From Xanthomonas prunicola (GTDB taxonomy: Bacteria > Pseudomonadota > Gammaproteobacteria > Xanthomonadales > Xanthomonadaceae), in NCBI RefSeq assembly GCF_002846205.1, contig NZ_PHKV01000004.1:218073-282072 (forward strand): a stretch of DNA of 64,000 nucleotides, in the 5' to 3' direction. The translations under genes and the position numbers were made by a program. Numbering within the stretch: position 1 is the stretch's first letter; every line of letters starts with the position of its first letter. The notes under the pieces were generated by a model, which worked only from the letters and a program-made list of their open reading frames with translations, made no database searches and was not told the DNA's origin. This document shows positions 17,678 through 26,360 of this stretch, one piece after another.

Positions 17678-19690
17678 GTGGTGGGTGAGTGCGGTGACCG
17701 GATGGCAGCGTGGGCAATGGTCGCGCTGAGAGCGACCAGCAAAACGACTGCGCAGGCACCAGGCGGGCGCGGCCGGTGCCCGGAATCGGCATGGACCATT
17801 CGGACACTCCGGTTCCTGCGCGCCGGCGCCCCCCGCCTGACGGCTGCTTGCTGCGTTTTGTTGGCCGCGCTTGGCGTGTGCGCCTGTTCGCGCACACCGA
17901 CACCGGTGCCCGCGGTTGCGCCCCAACCGGCGCCTGCCGCCGCCGCGCCGAGCAAGCCGAATGTCTCCATCGGCGGCGAAGAATCCGCCGAGACCGTGGC
18001 GCACTGGCAGCCGCCCGCGGTGGCGTTAGGCGATGAGCCGTTGACGCAGGTGCGCAAGCGCGCCGACCAGGCATTGCAGGAAGACCGCCTGTATCGCGAT
18101 GCCAGCGATGCGATCCCGCTGTATCTGGCGATTCAGCAGCGTGCCGGTGGCAAGGATGCAGCCAGCCGTCGCGGCCTGGAGCAGGCGCGCCGCCGGCTGC
18201 TTGAACGCGGCGCGGCATTGATCGAACAGACCGAGCGTCAGGACGATACGTTGGAGCAGGCACGCGAGGTGGCCTTCGTCGCGCTCGCCCTCGCGCCACA
18301 AGACCCCAAGGTGCGCGCCCTGCAACGCGAGGTGGAGACCGCGCAGCGCGTGCTGGCGTTCAATCGCGCTGGCGAGGAAGACCTGCGCGGTGGACGGCTG
18401 GGCGAAGACGGCAATGGCGCGCTGGTGAATTTTCGCGATGCCGCGCAACTGGACCCCGACAACCCGCGCACCCGACAGGGCCTGGCAGCCGTGGAAAGCG
18501 GCCTGCTGGAGCGCGCCGAACAGGCGGCACAGGCAAGCGACTTCATCGGTGCCCGTTACTGGCTGCAGATGGCAGGTCAGGTGCGCGAGCGCGCGCCCAC
18601 CATCGCCGATGCGCGCGCGCGGGTGGAGCGCATGCGCCGCGCGCAAATCGCCGCGTTGCACGATGCCGGTTTGCACGATCTGACCTCGCCGCGTGGGCTC
18701 AAGGCGGCCGGCGAAAAACTTGCCGAAGTGCTGCGCATCGCCGACCCCGGCGACCCGGTGGCTGGCGATCTGCGTCGCCGCCTGGAGCTGGCCACGCACT
18801 ACGGCAGCTTCCGTCCCGGACAGGTGTTCACGGACGGACTCAACGTCGGTGGGCGCGGCCCACAGATGATCGTGGTGCCGCATGGCGCGTTCCAGATGGG
18901 GGCCGGCGATGCCGAACCGGGTGCATCCGACAACGAGCGCCCGGCACATTACGTGCGCTTCGCGCGCGGCTTTGCGTTGTCGATCACCGAGGTCACGGTC
19001 GCCGAGTTCCGTCAGTTTGTCGAAGCCACCGGTGCGCGCCCGCGTGCCACCCGGCGCGGGCATTCGGTGGTGTACGACGAGCGCAGCGGCAATTTCATCC
19101 GCCGCAGCGGCGTGGATTGGCAGTCCGATTACAACGGCGCCCAGGCCGCGCCCAACAGCCCGGTCATGCACGTGAGCGTTCGCGACGCCGAAGCGTACGC
19201 ATCCTGGCTTTCGGAACAGACCGGCCGCCATTACCACGTGCCCAGCGAGGCCGAGTTCGAATATGCCGTGCGTGCCGGCACCACCGGGCGCTACCCGTGG
19301 GGCAATGCGGGCTCGCCTCCGCCCGATGCCGGTAACTTTACAGGCGGCAACGACGTCTCGCGCAGCGGCAGGCACTGGAACAACGGGTTCGTCGGCTACG
19401 GGGACGGCTTCTGGGGCCCGGCGCCGGTCGGCAGCTTTCGCGCCAACGCCTGGGGGCTGCACGACATGGGCGGCAACCTGAGCGAATGGGTGGCCGACTG
19501 CTGGCACGCCAGCTACCGCCGTGCTCCCGCCGATGGCGCTGCCTGGTACAACCCGGGCTGCCGCCAGCGCATGATCCGCGGCGGCAGCTGGGCCAATTCG
19601 CCGCAACAGACGCGTGCGGCCTGGCGGCAGTCGCAGGATTCGGACACCACCAGTGCGCGTATTGGCTTCCGCGTGGCGCGTGGAATTTAA
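17678..19690 (+). CDS. Lipoprotein with C-terminal sulfatase-modifying-factor (FGE) fold
   Basis: A 670-residue protein in four parts: a 60-residue N-terminal segment encoded by a repeated cassette, a lipoprotein-like signal (LLAALGVCACS, candidate Cys68/Cys70), a long helical region with weak TPR character (about 110-385) and an FGE/SUMF1 domain (about 400-668; VPHGAFQMG, ITEVTVAEF, VPSEAEFEYA, GNLSEWVADC, RGGSW). The paired cysteines that follow RGGSW/Y in true formylglycine-generating enzymes are absent (ANSPQQTRAAW here), so sulfatase activation is unlikely. GGAAGGAG before GTG 17678/17681 supports translation through the cassette. Exact role unknown. Confidence 0.8.
   Translation: MVGECGDRMAAWAMVALRATSKTTAQAPGGRGRCPESAWTIRTLRFLRAGAPRLTAACCVLLAALGVCACSRTPTPVPAVAPQPAPAAAAPSKPNVSIGGEESAETVAHWQPPAVALGDEPLTQVRKRADQALQEDRLYRDASDAIPLYLAIQQRAGGKDAASRRGLEQARRRLLERGAALIEQTERQDDTLEQAREVAFVALALAPQDPKVRALQREVETAQRVLAFNRAGEEDLRGGRLGEDGNGALVNFRDAAQLDPDNPRTRQGLAAVESGLLERAEQAAQASDFIGARYWLQMAGQVRERAPTIADARARVERMRRAQIAALHDAGLHDLTSPRGLKAAGEKLAEVLRIADPGDPVAGDLRRRLELATHYGSFRPGQVFTDGLNVGGRGPQMIVVPHGAFQMGAGDAEPGASDNERPAHYVRFARGFALSITEVTVAEFRQFVEATGARPRATRRGHSVVYDERSGNFIRRSGVDWQSDYNGAQAAPNSPVMHVSVRDAEAYASWLSEQTGRHYHVPSEAEFEYAVRAGTTGRYPWGNAGSPPPDAGNFTGGNDVSRSGRHWNNGFVGYGDGFWGPAPVGSFRANAWGLHDMGGNLSEWVADCWHASYRRAPADGAAWYNPGCRQRMIRGGSWANSPQQTRAAWRQSQDSDTTSARIGFRVARGI
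17723..17868 (+). repeat. Dispersed cassette, copy A (N-terminus of FGE-fold lipoprotein)
   Basis: About 150 bp that match the sequence at 57671-57819 at roughly 70% by eye. The translated core shared by both is TTAQxPGGRGRCxESA, then LRF and LTxA, ending VLAAL. It is read in frame 15 codons after the start of the lipoprotein gene, directly before the hydrophobic part of its signal sequence. Confidence 0.7.
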
Positions 19691-20202
19691 CTGCTGCTGA
19701 CATGGCGTGCGGCGCGGCGATCGTGCCCTGTGTGACCGCCGCACTCGGCTTCGTGTTGTAGCCGCTGGGAGACATTCTCGGACCGACGGTGCGCTCTGGC
19801 TATGGCTGTACGAGAGCGTGTTCGTGCCGACAGAGGCAGGCCTGGGCGCAGGCGAAACGAGCTAGGTCTCTTTACCGCACGACGAGCGAACACTGCCGCA
19901 GGCACGCTGCGCTGGCACAAGCAGTTTTTGGGGTGCTTGCGGACGGCGGTTCGCTTCTCGCTACCTCCACTCGACAGCGGTGCCGAACGATTGACCAAGA
20001 TCGTTGAGTTTTTGGTGCGGTCGTTCCGGCCGTTCTATGAGCGTTGTAAAGCACAGCGGCAGACTGCGGGTTGCGAGCCAGGCCGTCACGCGCAATATAC
20101 TTTGTTCAGCTGGCTTAACGGTGACGAACGGCGCGCACGTCAACGATGAAACCGGCCGTGTCTGCTGTGGTCAAATTGCAATCGCATGATGGGGACGCCG
20201 TG
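19691..20202. other. Gene-poor region before the AcvB/VirJ gene
   Basis: About 510 bases without a supported gene. Short frames on both strands lack ribosome binding sites and protein character. A 6-bp inverted repeat (AACGAT/ATCGTT, near 19986-20004) is the only structure I note. The stretch 20090-20110 (CAATATACTTTG) is AT-rich and could hold the promoter of the next gene. Confidence 0.5.
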
Positions 20203-21465
20203 ATGGGCATGGGGATCAAGATGTTTCGTTGGGTCATAGCGATTTTGCTGATTGGCGGCAGCGGCTACGCCGTGGCGCGGCATCTGCAGAACAGTAATAC
20301 AGCCGGGCATTACGGCTCGGTCGAAGTGATTCGCCCGGAAGGCACGCCCAAGGCGATGGTGATATTGCTGCCCGATAGCGGCCATCCTCAGGACAGCCAG
20401 CGGCTGGCCGACACGCTGAGCAACGATGGCGCCCTGGTGGCGGTGGTCGACACCGCAAGATACCGCGAACGCGCGCGCGCGCACCAAGTCGCCTGCAGCT
20501 CGCTGGCCGACGATGCCGAGCGGCTGGGTAAGAAATTGTTGCGCGCCGAACATGTCGATGCGTTCTTGCCGCCGGTGCTGGTGGGGCAGGGCGACGGTGC
20601 CGTGCTGGCGCGCCAAGCAGTGGCCTCGGCCGCGCCCGACGTGCTGGGCGGGGCGGTGGTCGCCGATGCCGGTAGCAGGGATCCAGGGCTGGCATGCTCG
20701 CGCGATATGCCCAATGCCAGTCAGGGTTTCCTGGACGATCTGGCCGATGAGTCCAGCCCAATGCAGATCGCCGCAGCCACACGCGGCCACTTCCTGGCTG
20801 CGCAGTCGCAAGGCCTGGGTGATTTGCCGCTCGTAGAACTGCACGCGTCAGGCAGCGACCGGCTGGTGGTGATGCTCTCCGGCGATGGCGGCTGGCGCGA
20901 ACTGGATAAAGGCATCGCCGCGCAGCTGCAGCAGCAGGGCGTGTCGGTGGTGGGCTGGAACAGCCTGCGCTACTTCTGGGGCAGTCGCACGCCGCAGCAA
21001 GTTGGCGCGGACCTGGATCGGGTGATCGCCAGCTATCGCGAGCGTTGGCATATCCAGCATGTCGCCCTGGTTGGCTATTCGTTCGGCGCCGATGTATTGC
21101 CGTTCGCCTATCCGGAACTCTCGCCGCAGCAACGTGCCTCGGTGCAGTTCGTCAGCCTGCTGGGCCTTGGCCATGAGGCAGACTTCAAGGTGCGCGTCGG
21201 TGGCTGGCTGGGCTGGCATAACGATGCCGAGCGCGATGTGGAGCCGGCTATCCGGTCCCTGGATGCGCACCGCCTGCAATGCATCTACGGCGACGAAGAA
21301 AAAGACACGCTGTGCCCGGAACTGCGCGCACGCGGCGTGCAGGTGCTGGCACGCCCGGGTGGGCACCACTTCGACCACGATCCGGTGGTGCTGGCCGGGC
21401 TGCTGATGCAAGGCTGGCAGCACGCAGCGCAAACACCGATCGCGCAAGCGCCCAGCCGCTCCTAA
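20203..21465 (+). CDS. AcvB/VirJ-type alpha/beta hydrolase
   Basis: A 420-residue exported protein. One hydrophobic segment (FRWVIAILLIGGSGYAVA) is followed by two alpha/beta-hydrolase-like halves. The C-terminal half has the nucleophile motif GYSFGAD and a late histidine in GGHHFDHDP, and starts VVMLSGDGGWRELDKG, the VirJ signature. The N-terminal half has GQGDG where a GxSxG would be, so it is probably inactive. Agrobacterium AcvB hydrolyses lysyl-phosphatidylglycerol; VirJ is linked to type IV secretion. No virB or lpiA genes are nearby. The start could also be 20221. Confidence 0.82.
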   Translation: MGMGIKMFRWVIAILLIGGSGYAVARHLQNSNTAGHYGSVEVIRPEGTPKAMVILLPDSGHPQDSQRLADTLSNDGALVAVVDTARYRERARAHQVACSSLADDAERLGKKLLRAEHVDAFLPPVLVGQGDGAVLARQAVASAAPDVLGGAVVADAGSRDPGLACSRDMPNASQGFLDDLADESSPMQIAAATRGHFLAAQSQGLGDLPLVELHASGSDRLVVMLSGDGGWRELDKGIAAQLQQQGVSVVGWNSLRYFWGSRTPQQVGADLDRVIASYRERWHIQHVALVGYSFGADVLPFAYPELSPQQRASVQFVSLLGLGHEADFKVRVGGWLGWHNDAERDVEPAIRSLDAHRLQCIYGDEEKDTLCPELRARGVQVLARPGGHHFDHDPVVLAGLLMQGWQHAAQTPIAQAPSRS

Positions 21466-21702
21466 CGCGGCTGTGAGCTAGCGAAGCGCCCTGCATAACG
21501 TTTTCTAGAGCGTTGATCGACAAGTAACGATCGTCACCGTGCACCTTCCACCATGCGAAGGTGCTCGAGTCCAAGCACGGCTAGCGGCCTTACTTCAACG
21601 AGATCCCGGATTCACCCGCCACCCGTCGCGTGTTCGACGGTGCTCTCTGGTACCGGGCCGACCTTCGCGGAACGACGTGAAGTGGGAACCTTCGAAGCGT
21701 TC

Positions 21703-21756
21703 ATGCCGGCGCTGAGTGCCGGCATTGCTACAGGAGCCACGCTGTCGCGCGTGGCT
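21703..21756. repeat. Tandem hairpins after xseA
   Basis: There are two inverted repeats: ATGCCGGC/GCCGGCAT (21703-21710, 21718-21725) and AGCCACGC/GCGTGGCT (21735-21742, 21749-21756). They lie just beyond the xseA stop on its 3' side. Neither has a T-run, so they are candidates for mRNA 3'-end stabilisation or weak termination. The other 230 bases back to the AcvB/VirJ gene hold nothing I can name. Confidence 0.5.
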
Positions 21757-21761
21757 TGCTG

Positions 21762-23099
21762 TCAACTCTCGCCAGACTCTACCCGCACTTCGATACTGCC
21801 ATCGGCCAGCTGTGCGCGGAGGTGTTCGCCTGCTACCACCTCGGCGGCGCTGCGTACGACGCTGCCATCGGCAGGGCGGGTCACGATGGCGTAGCCGCGC
21901 GCAACCGTGGCCAGCGGGCTGACGGCTTCCAGCGAGCGCGCAATGCTGCGCAGCTGCAGCTGATCGTGCTGCAGGCGCCGTTGCATCGCCGCCTGGGGGT
22001 GCAACGCCCGCAGGCGTTGCTGCAAGCCGGCCAGATGACGTTGCGGGTTGTGTGATTGCACCTGCGCTTGCCCACGCTGCACACGTGCCTGCAAGCGCTC
22101 GAGCATTTGCGTCATGCGCGCACTCAGTTGGCGACCGGCCTCTTCCTGGCGGCGATGGAGCAGTTGCAGTCGTGCCTGCGGGCTATGTGCACGCAGGCGA
22201 AGCGCAAGTCGGTCTGCGCGTTGCATGGCATTGCCCAAGGCGGATTGCTGCAGCTGAGTCATGCGTGCCTGCGCGCGCCGCACGCGCGCGACCAGCTCGC
22301 GTTGATCGGGCACCAGCAATTCGGCCGCGACCGAGGGCGTGGGCGCACGCACGTCGGCCACGAAATCGCTGAGGCTGAAGTCGGTCTCGTGGCCGACCGC
22401 AGACACCACGGGTGTCTGCGCAGCGGCAATCGCGCGCGCCAGGCGCTCGTCGTTGAAGGCCCACAGATCTTCCAGCGAGCCGCCACCGCGGGTGATCAGG
22501 ATGACGTCGTAGCGCCCGGACGCATCGGCGCGTCGCAGCAGTGAGGTAATCTGTGCGGCGGCGCTGTCGCCTTGCACCAGCGAGGGCAGTAGGTCCACTT
22601 CCAGTAGTGGAAAGCGCCTGGCCAGCACGCTGAGCACATCGCGCACCGCTGCGCCGCTGGGCGAGGTAATCACCGCAAGTCGCTGCACATGCGCAGGCAG
22701 TGCCTGCTTACGCTCGGCATCGAACAGGCCTTCGGCAGCCAGACGTGCGCGCAATTCGTCGAAGGCGCGACGTAAGGCGCCTTCGCCTGCTTCTTCCATA
22801 TGGTCGAGCACCAGCTGGTAATCGCCGCGTGCTTCGTACAGGGTCAGGCGCCCGCGCGCGAGCACGCGCAGGCCTTCGCGCGGCTGGAATTTCAGCCAGG
22901 TGCTTTTGGGCTTGAACATCGCACAGCGGATCTGCGCACGCGCGTCCTTCAGCGTGAAATAGAGATGCCCCGACGAGGGCCGGGTGACGCTGCTCAGTTC
23001 GGCTTCCACCCAGACCAGCGGAAAGCTGCCTTCCAGCAGGTCGCGCGCCAGCGAATTGAGCTGGCTGGGGGTGAGGATCTGTTCGTTGCGGTCGGCCAT
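21762..23099 (-). CDS. xseA: Exodeoxyribonuclease VII large subunit
   Basis: A 445-residue subunit of the single-strand-specific exonuclease VII, which acts in mismatch repair and in removing damaged DNA. The N-terminal OB-fold (about 1-105, [26 protein letters not shown]) binds DNA. The catalytic domain follows with [28 protein letters not shown] and [28 protein letters not shown] motifs. A long coiled coil (about 285-385) binds the small XseB subunits; xseB is not in the window. The length is normal (E. coli 456). Confidence 0.96.
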   Translation of the reverse strand: MADRNEQILTPSQLNSLARDLLEGSFPLVWVEAELSSVTRPSSGHLYFTLKDARAQIRCAMFKPKSTWLKFQPREGLRVLARGRLTLYEARGDYQLVLDHMEEAGEGALRRAFDELRARLAAEGLFDAERKQALPAHVQRLAVITSPSGAAVRDVLSVLARRFPLLEVDLLPSLVQGDSAAAQITSLLRRADASGRYDVILITRGGGSLEDLWAFNDERLARAIAAAQTPVVSAVGHETDFSLSDFVADVRAPTPSVAAELLVPDQRELVARVRRAQARMTQLQQSALGNAMQRADRLALRLRAHSPQARLQLLHRRQEEAGRQLSARMTQMLERLQARVQRGQAQVQSHNPQRHLAGLQQRLRALHPQAAMQRRLQHDQLQLRSIARSLEAVSPLATVARGYAIVTRPADGSVVRSAAEVVAGEHLRAQLADGSIEVRVESGES

Positions 23100-23231
23100 C
23101 GCCGTATTATCCCGTAGCGACGAAGATCGTGGGTGATCGCTGGCGAACGCCTATGCGGCCGGTGACTCCCTCGGTGATTGTCGTGTCGCAGATGGCGTAG
23201 GCGCAACGCGCGTTAGTCAATGCCTGTCGGC

Positions 23232-24299
23232 TCACAGACCGTGTTGCGCCAGCGCCCAACCAACGTGTTCGCGCACCAGCGCCGCATCGTCGTGACGACG
23301 CGCTTCCAGTGCCGTGAACACCTCTGGCGTGCCGGGCGCATTGCCCAGGCCGACGGCGATATTGCGCAGCCAGCGTTCGTGTCCGCTACGGCGGATCGGA
23401 CTGCCCTCGGTGCGACGCAGGAATTCGTCTTCGTCCCAGGCGAACAGCTGTGGCAGCGTGGCCACGTCCAGCGCATTGCGGGCGCGGAAATCGGCTTCGT
23501 CGGTGCGCTTGGCGAACTTGTTCCAGGGGCAGATCAGCTGGCAATCGTCGCAGCCGAAGATGCGGTTGCCGATCGGCTTGCGCATGTCTTCTGGAATTGC
23601 GCCGTCGTGTTCGATGGTGAGGTACGCGATGCAGCGGCGCGCATCCAGCCGGTACGGCGCGATGATGGCTTGGGTGGGGCAGATATCGATACAGCGCGTG
23701 CAGGTGCCGCAATGCGCTGTTGCGGGCGTGTCGATCGGCAGCGGCAGGTCGAGGTAGATCTCGCCCAGGAAAAACCACGAGCCGCCGTTGCGATCGATCA
23801 GGCAGGTATGTTTGCCGATCCAGCCCAGGCCGGCATTGCGCGCCAACGCGCGTTCGAGCACCGGCGCGGAATCGACGAACACGCGGAAACCGAATGCGCC
23901 GATTTCGCCCTGGATACGCTCGGCCAGCTTCTGCAGCCGGTTGCGCATCAGCTTGTGGTAATCACGCCCTAGTGCATAGCGCGCCACGTAGGCGCGTGTG
24001 CCGTCGTGCAAGGTGTTCCAGGCCTCGGTGTCGTCCTTGCGGCCGTAATCCATGCCCACCGACAACACGCGCAAGGTGCCAGGTACCAGCTCCTGCGGGC
24101 GCGAGCGCTTGTCGCCGTGCTGGGCCATCCAGTGCATGGTGCCGTACAGGCCTTCTTCCAGCCAGCTGCGCAGATGCACCTCGTCTGCGCCCAGCTCGAT
24201 GCCGGTAATGCCGCAGCGTTGAAAGCCGGCTTCGCGCGCAAGCACGCGAATGCGCGCGGCGGCATCGGCAGGGGTGGGACGGGCAAGGACGGCAGACAT
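23232..24299 (-). CDS. queG: Epoxyqueuosine reductase
   Basis: A 355-residue cobalamin- and iron-sulfur-dependent enzyme for the last step of queuosine synthesis in tRNA (epoxyqueuosine to queuosine). Eight cysteines for two 4Fe-4S clusters are visible in CGTCTRCIDICPT and CDDCQLICPWN. HWMAQHGDKRSRP near residue 60 and YGRKDD further on are family motifs. The ATG at 24299 lies only 24 bases from the divergent nnrDE start. A C-terminal HEAT-like part carries GHERWLRNIAVGLGN. Confidence 0.95.
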   Translation of the reverse strand: MSAVLARPTPADAAARIRVLAREAGFQRCGITGIELGADEVHLRSWLEEGLYGTMHWMAQHGDKRSRPQELVPGTLRVLSVGMDYGRKDDTEAWNTLHDGTRAYVARYALGRDYHKLMRNRLQKLAERIQGEIGAFGFRVFVDSAPVLERALARNAGLGWIGKHTCLIDRNGGSWFFLGEIYLDLPLPIDTPATAHCGTCTRCIDICPTQAIIAPYRLDARRCIAYLTIEHDGAIPEDMRKPIGNRIFGCDDCQLICPWNKFAKRTDEADFRARNALDVATLPQLFAWDEDEFLRRTEGSPIRRSGHERWLRNIAVGLGNAPGTPEVFTALEARRHDDAALVREHVGWALAQHGL

Positions 24300-24323
24300 G
24301 GCGACAAGTATAGAATTCCCGGC

Positions 24324-25811
24324 ATGTACGCACCGCTCGATCTTTACGACACCACCGCCGCGCGCACGCTCGATGCGCAGGCCACCACGCTGCTTGGCGG
24401 CGACGGCTACATCCTGATGCAACGCGCCGGGCAGGCCGCCTGGCAGTGGTTGCTGGAACGCTGGCCGCAGGCGCGACGCCTCGTGGTGGTATGTGGTACC
24501 GGCAACAATGGCGGCGATGGCTATGTGCTGGCGCGTCTGGCGCACCGGGCGGGGCGCCAGGTGCGCGTGGTGCATCTGCCCGAGCACGGCCCCGAATCGG
24601 ACCTGGCGCAGCGGGCCTGCACCGACTACCTGGCGGTCGGTGGCGCGATCGAATTGTTTCCGTACCCGCTGGCGCAGGCGGATGTGATCGTCGATGCGCT
24701 GTTCGGCATCGGCCTGAATCGCGCACCGGACGACGCGACCGCTGCGTTGATCGACGCCATCAACGCGGCCGGCGTGCCGGTGTTCGCGCTGGATGTGCCA
24801 AGTGGCATCGATGCAGATCACGGGGTGGCTTTCGGCGCCGCGGTAAACGCTGCGCTGACCTTGCAGTTCATCGTGCCGCATCTGGGGCTCTACACCGGTG
24901 ACGCGCTGGAAAACGCCGGCGAGCGCGCAGTCGCGCCGCTGGAGGTGCCTGCGTCTGCATTCGATGGACTGACGCCTGCCGCGCACAGTTGGAATGGCGA
25001 TGCACTGGCGGCGCAGTTGCGCCCACGTCGTCGCAACACGCACAAGGGCGAATCCGGGCGGGTGCTGTGCGTGGGCGGCAATCTCGGCAGCGGTGGCGCC
25101 ATCATGCTGACTGCCGAAGCGGCGTTGCGCAGCGGCGTCGGCTTGGTGCAGGTCGCGACGCGTGCCGAGCATGTGACCCCACTGCTGGCCCGCTGCCCCG
25201 AAGCGATGGTGCGCGCCGTGCAGGCCGATGACGATATCGCCACCCTGGCCGAGGCGGCGGACGCAGTCGCGCTCGGACCCGGGCTAGGGCAGGACGCCTG
25301 GGCTCACGCGTTGTGGCGTTCGGCGCTGGGCGCCGACACGGCAGTGGTGATCGACGCCGATGGCTTGAATCTGCTGGCTGGCAACGCGGTGCCGGCACGT
25401 GGCCCGCGGATTCTGACCCCGCACCCGGGCGAAGCTGGTCGTTTGCTGGGACGTTCGACCGCGCAGATTCAGCGCGATCGTCCGGCCGCTGCGGCTGAAT
25501 TGGCAAAGCGCTATCACGCGGTGGTGGTGCTGAAAGGCGCCGGCACCGTGGTCGCCGCGCCAGACGCGGTGCCGCGCATTATCGACGCAGGGAATCCGGG
25601 CATGGCGGTCGGCGGCATGGGGGATCTCTTGACCGGTGTCATTGCGTCATTGTTGGGGCAGGGCTGGTCGCCATTCGACGCCGCCAGCCTTGGCGCATTG
25701 CTGCATGCCTGCGCCGGCGATGCGGCTGCGCAGGCAGGCGAGCGCGGCTTACTGCCAACCGATCTGCTTCCAGAACTGCGCCGCCTCGCCAACGCTGGAG
25801 CCATTGCATGA
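24324..25811 (+). CDS. nnr: Bifunctional NAD(P)H-hydrate epimerase/dehydratase
   Basis: A 495-residue metabolite-repair enzyme for damaged NADH and NADPH. The N-terminal half (about 1-215) is the epimerase, with GTGNNGGDGYVLAR and DALFGIGLNR. The C-terminal half (about 230-490) is the ADP-dependent dehydratase of the ribokinase fold, with KGESGRVLCVGG, LTPHPGEAGRLL and GMAVGGMGDLLTG. It is divergent from queG with 24 bases between starts. It overlaps tsaE by 4 bases (ATGA). The order queG/nnr-tsaE-ami-mutL is the same as in E. coli. Confidence 0.95.
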   Translation: MYAPLDLYDTTAARTLDAQATTLLGGDGYILMQRAGQAAWQWLLERWPQARRLVVVCGTGNNGGDGYVLARLAHRAGRQVRVVHLPEHGPESDLAQRACTDYLAVGGAIELFPYPLAQADVIVDALFGIGLNRAPDDATAALIDAINAAGVPVFALDVPSGIDADHGVAFGAAVNAALTLQFIVPHLGLYTGDALENAGERAVAPLEVPASAFDGLTPAAHSWNGDALAAQLRPRRRNTHKGESGRVLCVGGNLGSGGAIMLTAEAALRSGVGLVQVATRAEHVTPLLARCPEAMVRAVQADDDIATLAEAADAVALGPGLGQDAWAHALWRSALGADTAVVIDADGLNLLAGNAVPARGPRILTPHPGEAGRLLGRSTAQIQRDRPAAAAELAKRYHAVVVLKGAGTVVAAPDAVPRIIDAGNPGMAVGGMGDLLTGVIASLLGQGWSPFDAASLGALLHACAGDAAAQAGERGLLPTDLLPELRRLANAGAIA

Positions 25812-26308
25812 TCGACCTCAACGGACACCTGCACGACGCGCAGGCCACCGAAACCCTGGGCCAGGCCCTGGCCGCAGCGCGGCCCGTCACCGCGGTGGTG
25901 CAGTTGCATGGCGACCTGGGCGCCGGCAAATCCACCCTCGCACGCGCGCTGCTGCGCGCACTCGGCGTCACCGGGCCGATCCGCAGCCCGACCTACACCC
26001 TGGTCGAACGCTATCGGCTGAGTACCGGCGATGAAGCCTGGCATCTGGACCTGTATCGCATCGGCCACGCCGGAGAGCTGGATTTTCTCGGGCTCGACGA
26101 GGGCAGTGCGAGCCTGTGGCTGGTTGAATGGCCGGAGCGCGGCGCCGGTGTCCTGCCGCCGGTCGATCTAGACGTAGAACTGGTCGTTGCCGGCGAAGGG
26201 CGTAGCGTTCGGTTGCAGGGCCGTAGCGCGGTCGGGCACGGTTGGCTGGAGCGTCTGTCGCGGCAGCCCCAGTTGCAGCCCCTTTTTGCCGCCTCACGAG
26301 AAGAATGA
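25808..26308 (+). CDS. tsaE: tRNA threonylcarbamoyladenosine synthesis ATPase
   Basis: A 166-residue P-loop ATPase that works with TsaB and TsaD to make the t6A base at position 37 of ANN-reading tRNAs. Walker A is GDLGAGKSTLAR (about residues 35-46). SPTYTLVERY and HLDLYRIG are family motifs. It is longer at the C-terminus than E. coli TsaE (153 residues). It starts inside the last codon of nnr, so translation is coupled. Confidence 0.94.
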   Translation: MIDLNGHLHDAQATETLGQALAAARPVTAVVQLHGDLGAGKSTLARALLRALGVTGPIRSPTYTLVERYRLSTGDEAWHLDLYRIGHAGELDFLGLDEGSASLWLVEWPERGAGVLPPVDLDVELVVAGEGRSVRLQGRSAVGHGWLERLSRQPQLQPLFAASREE

Positions 26309-26360
26309 ACGCCAGGTTGTGGATTATTAAGGGAAATCACCTTGCAATTCACACGCTTGG

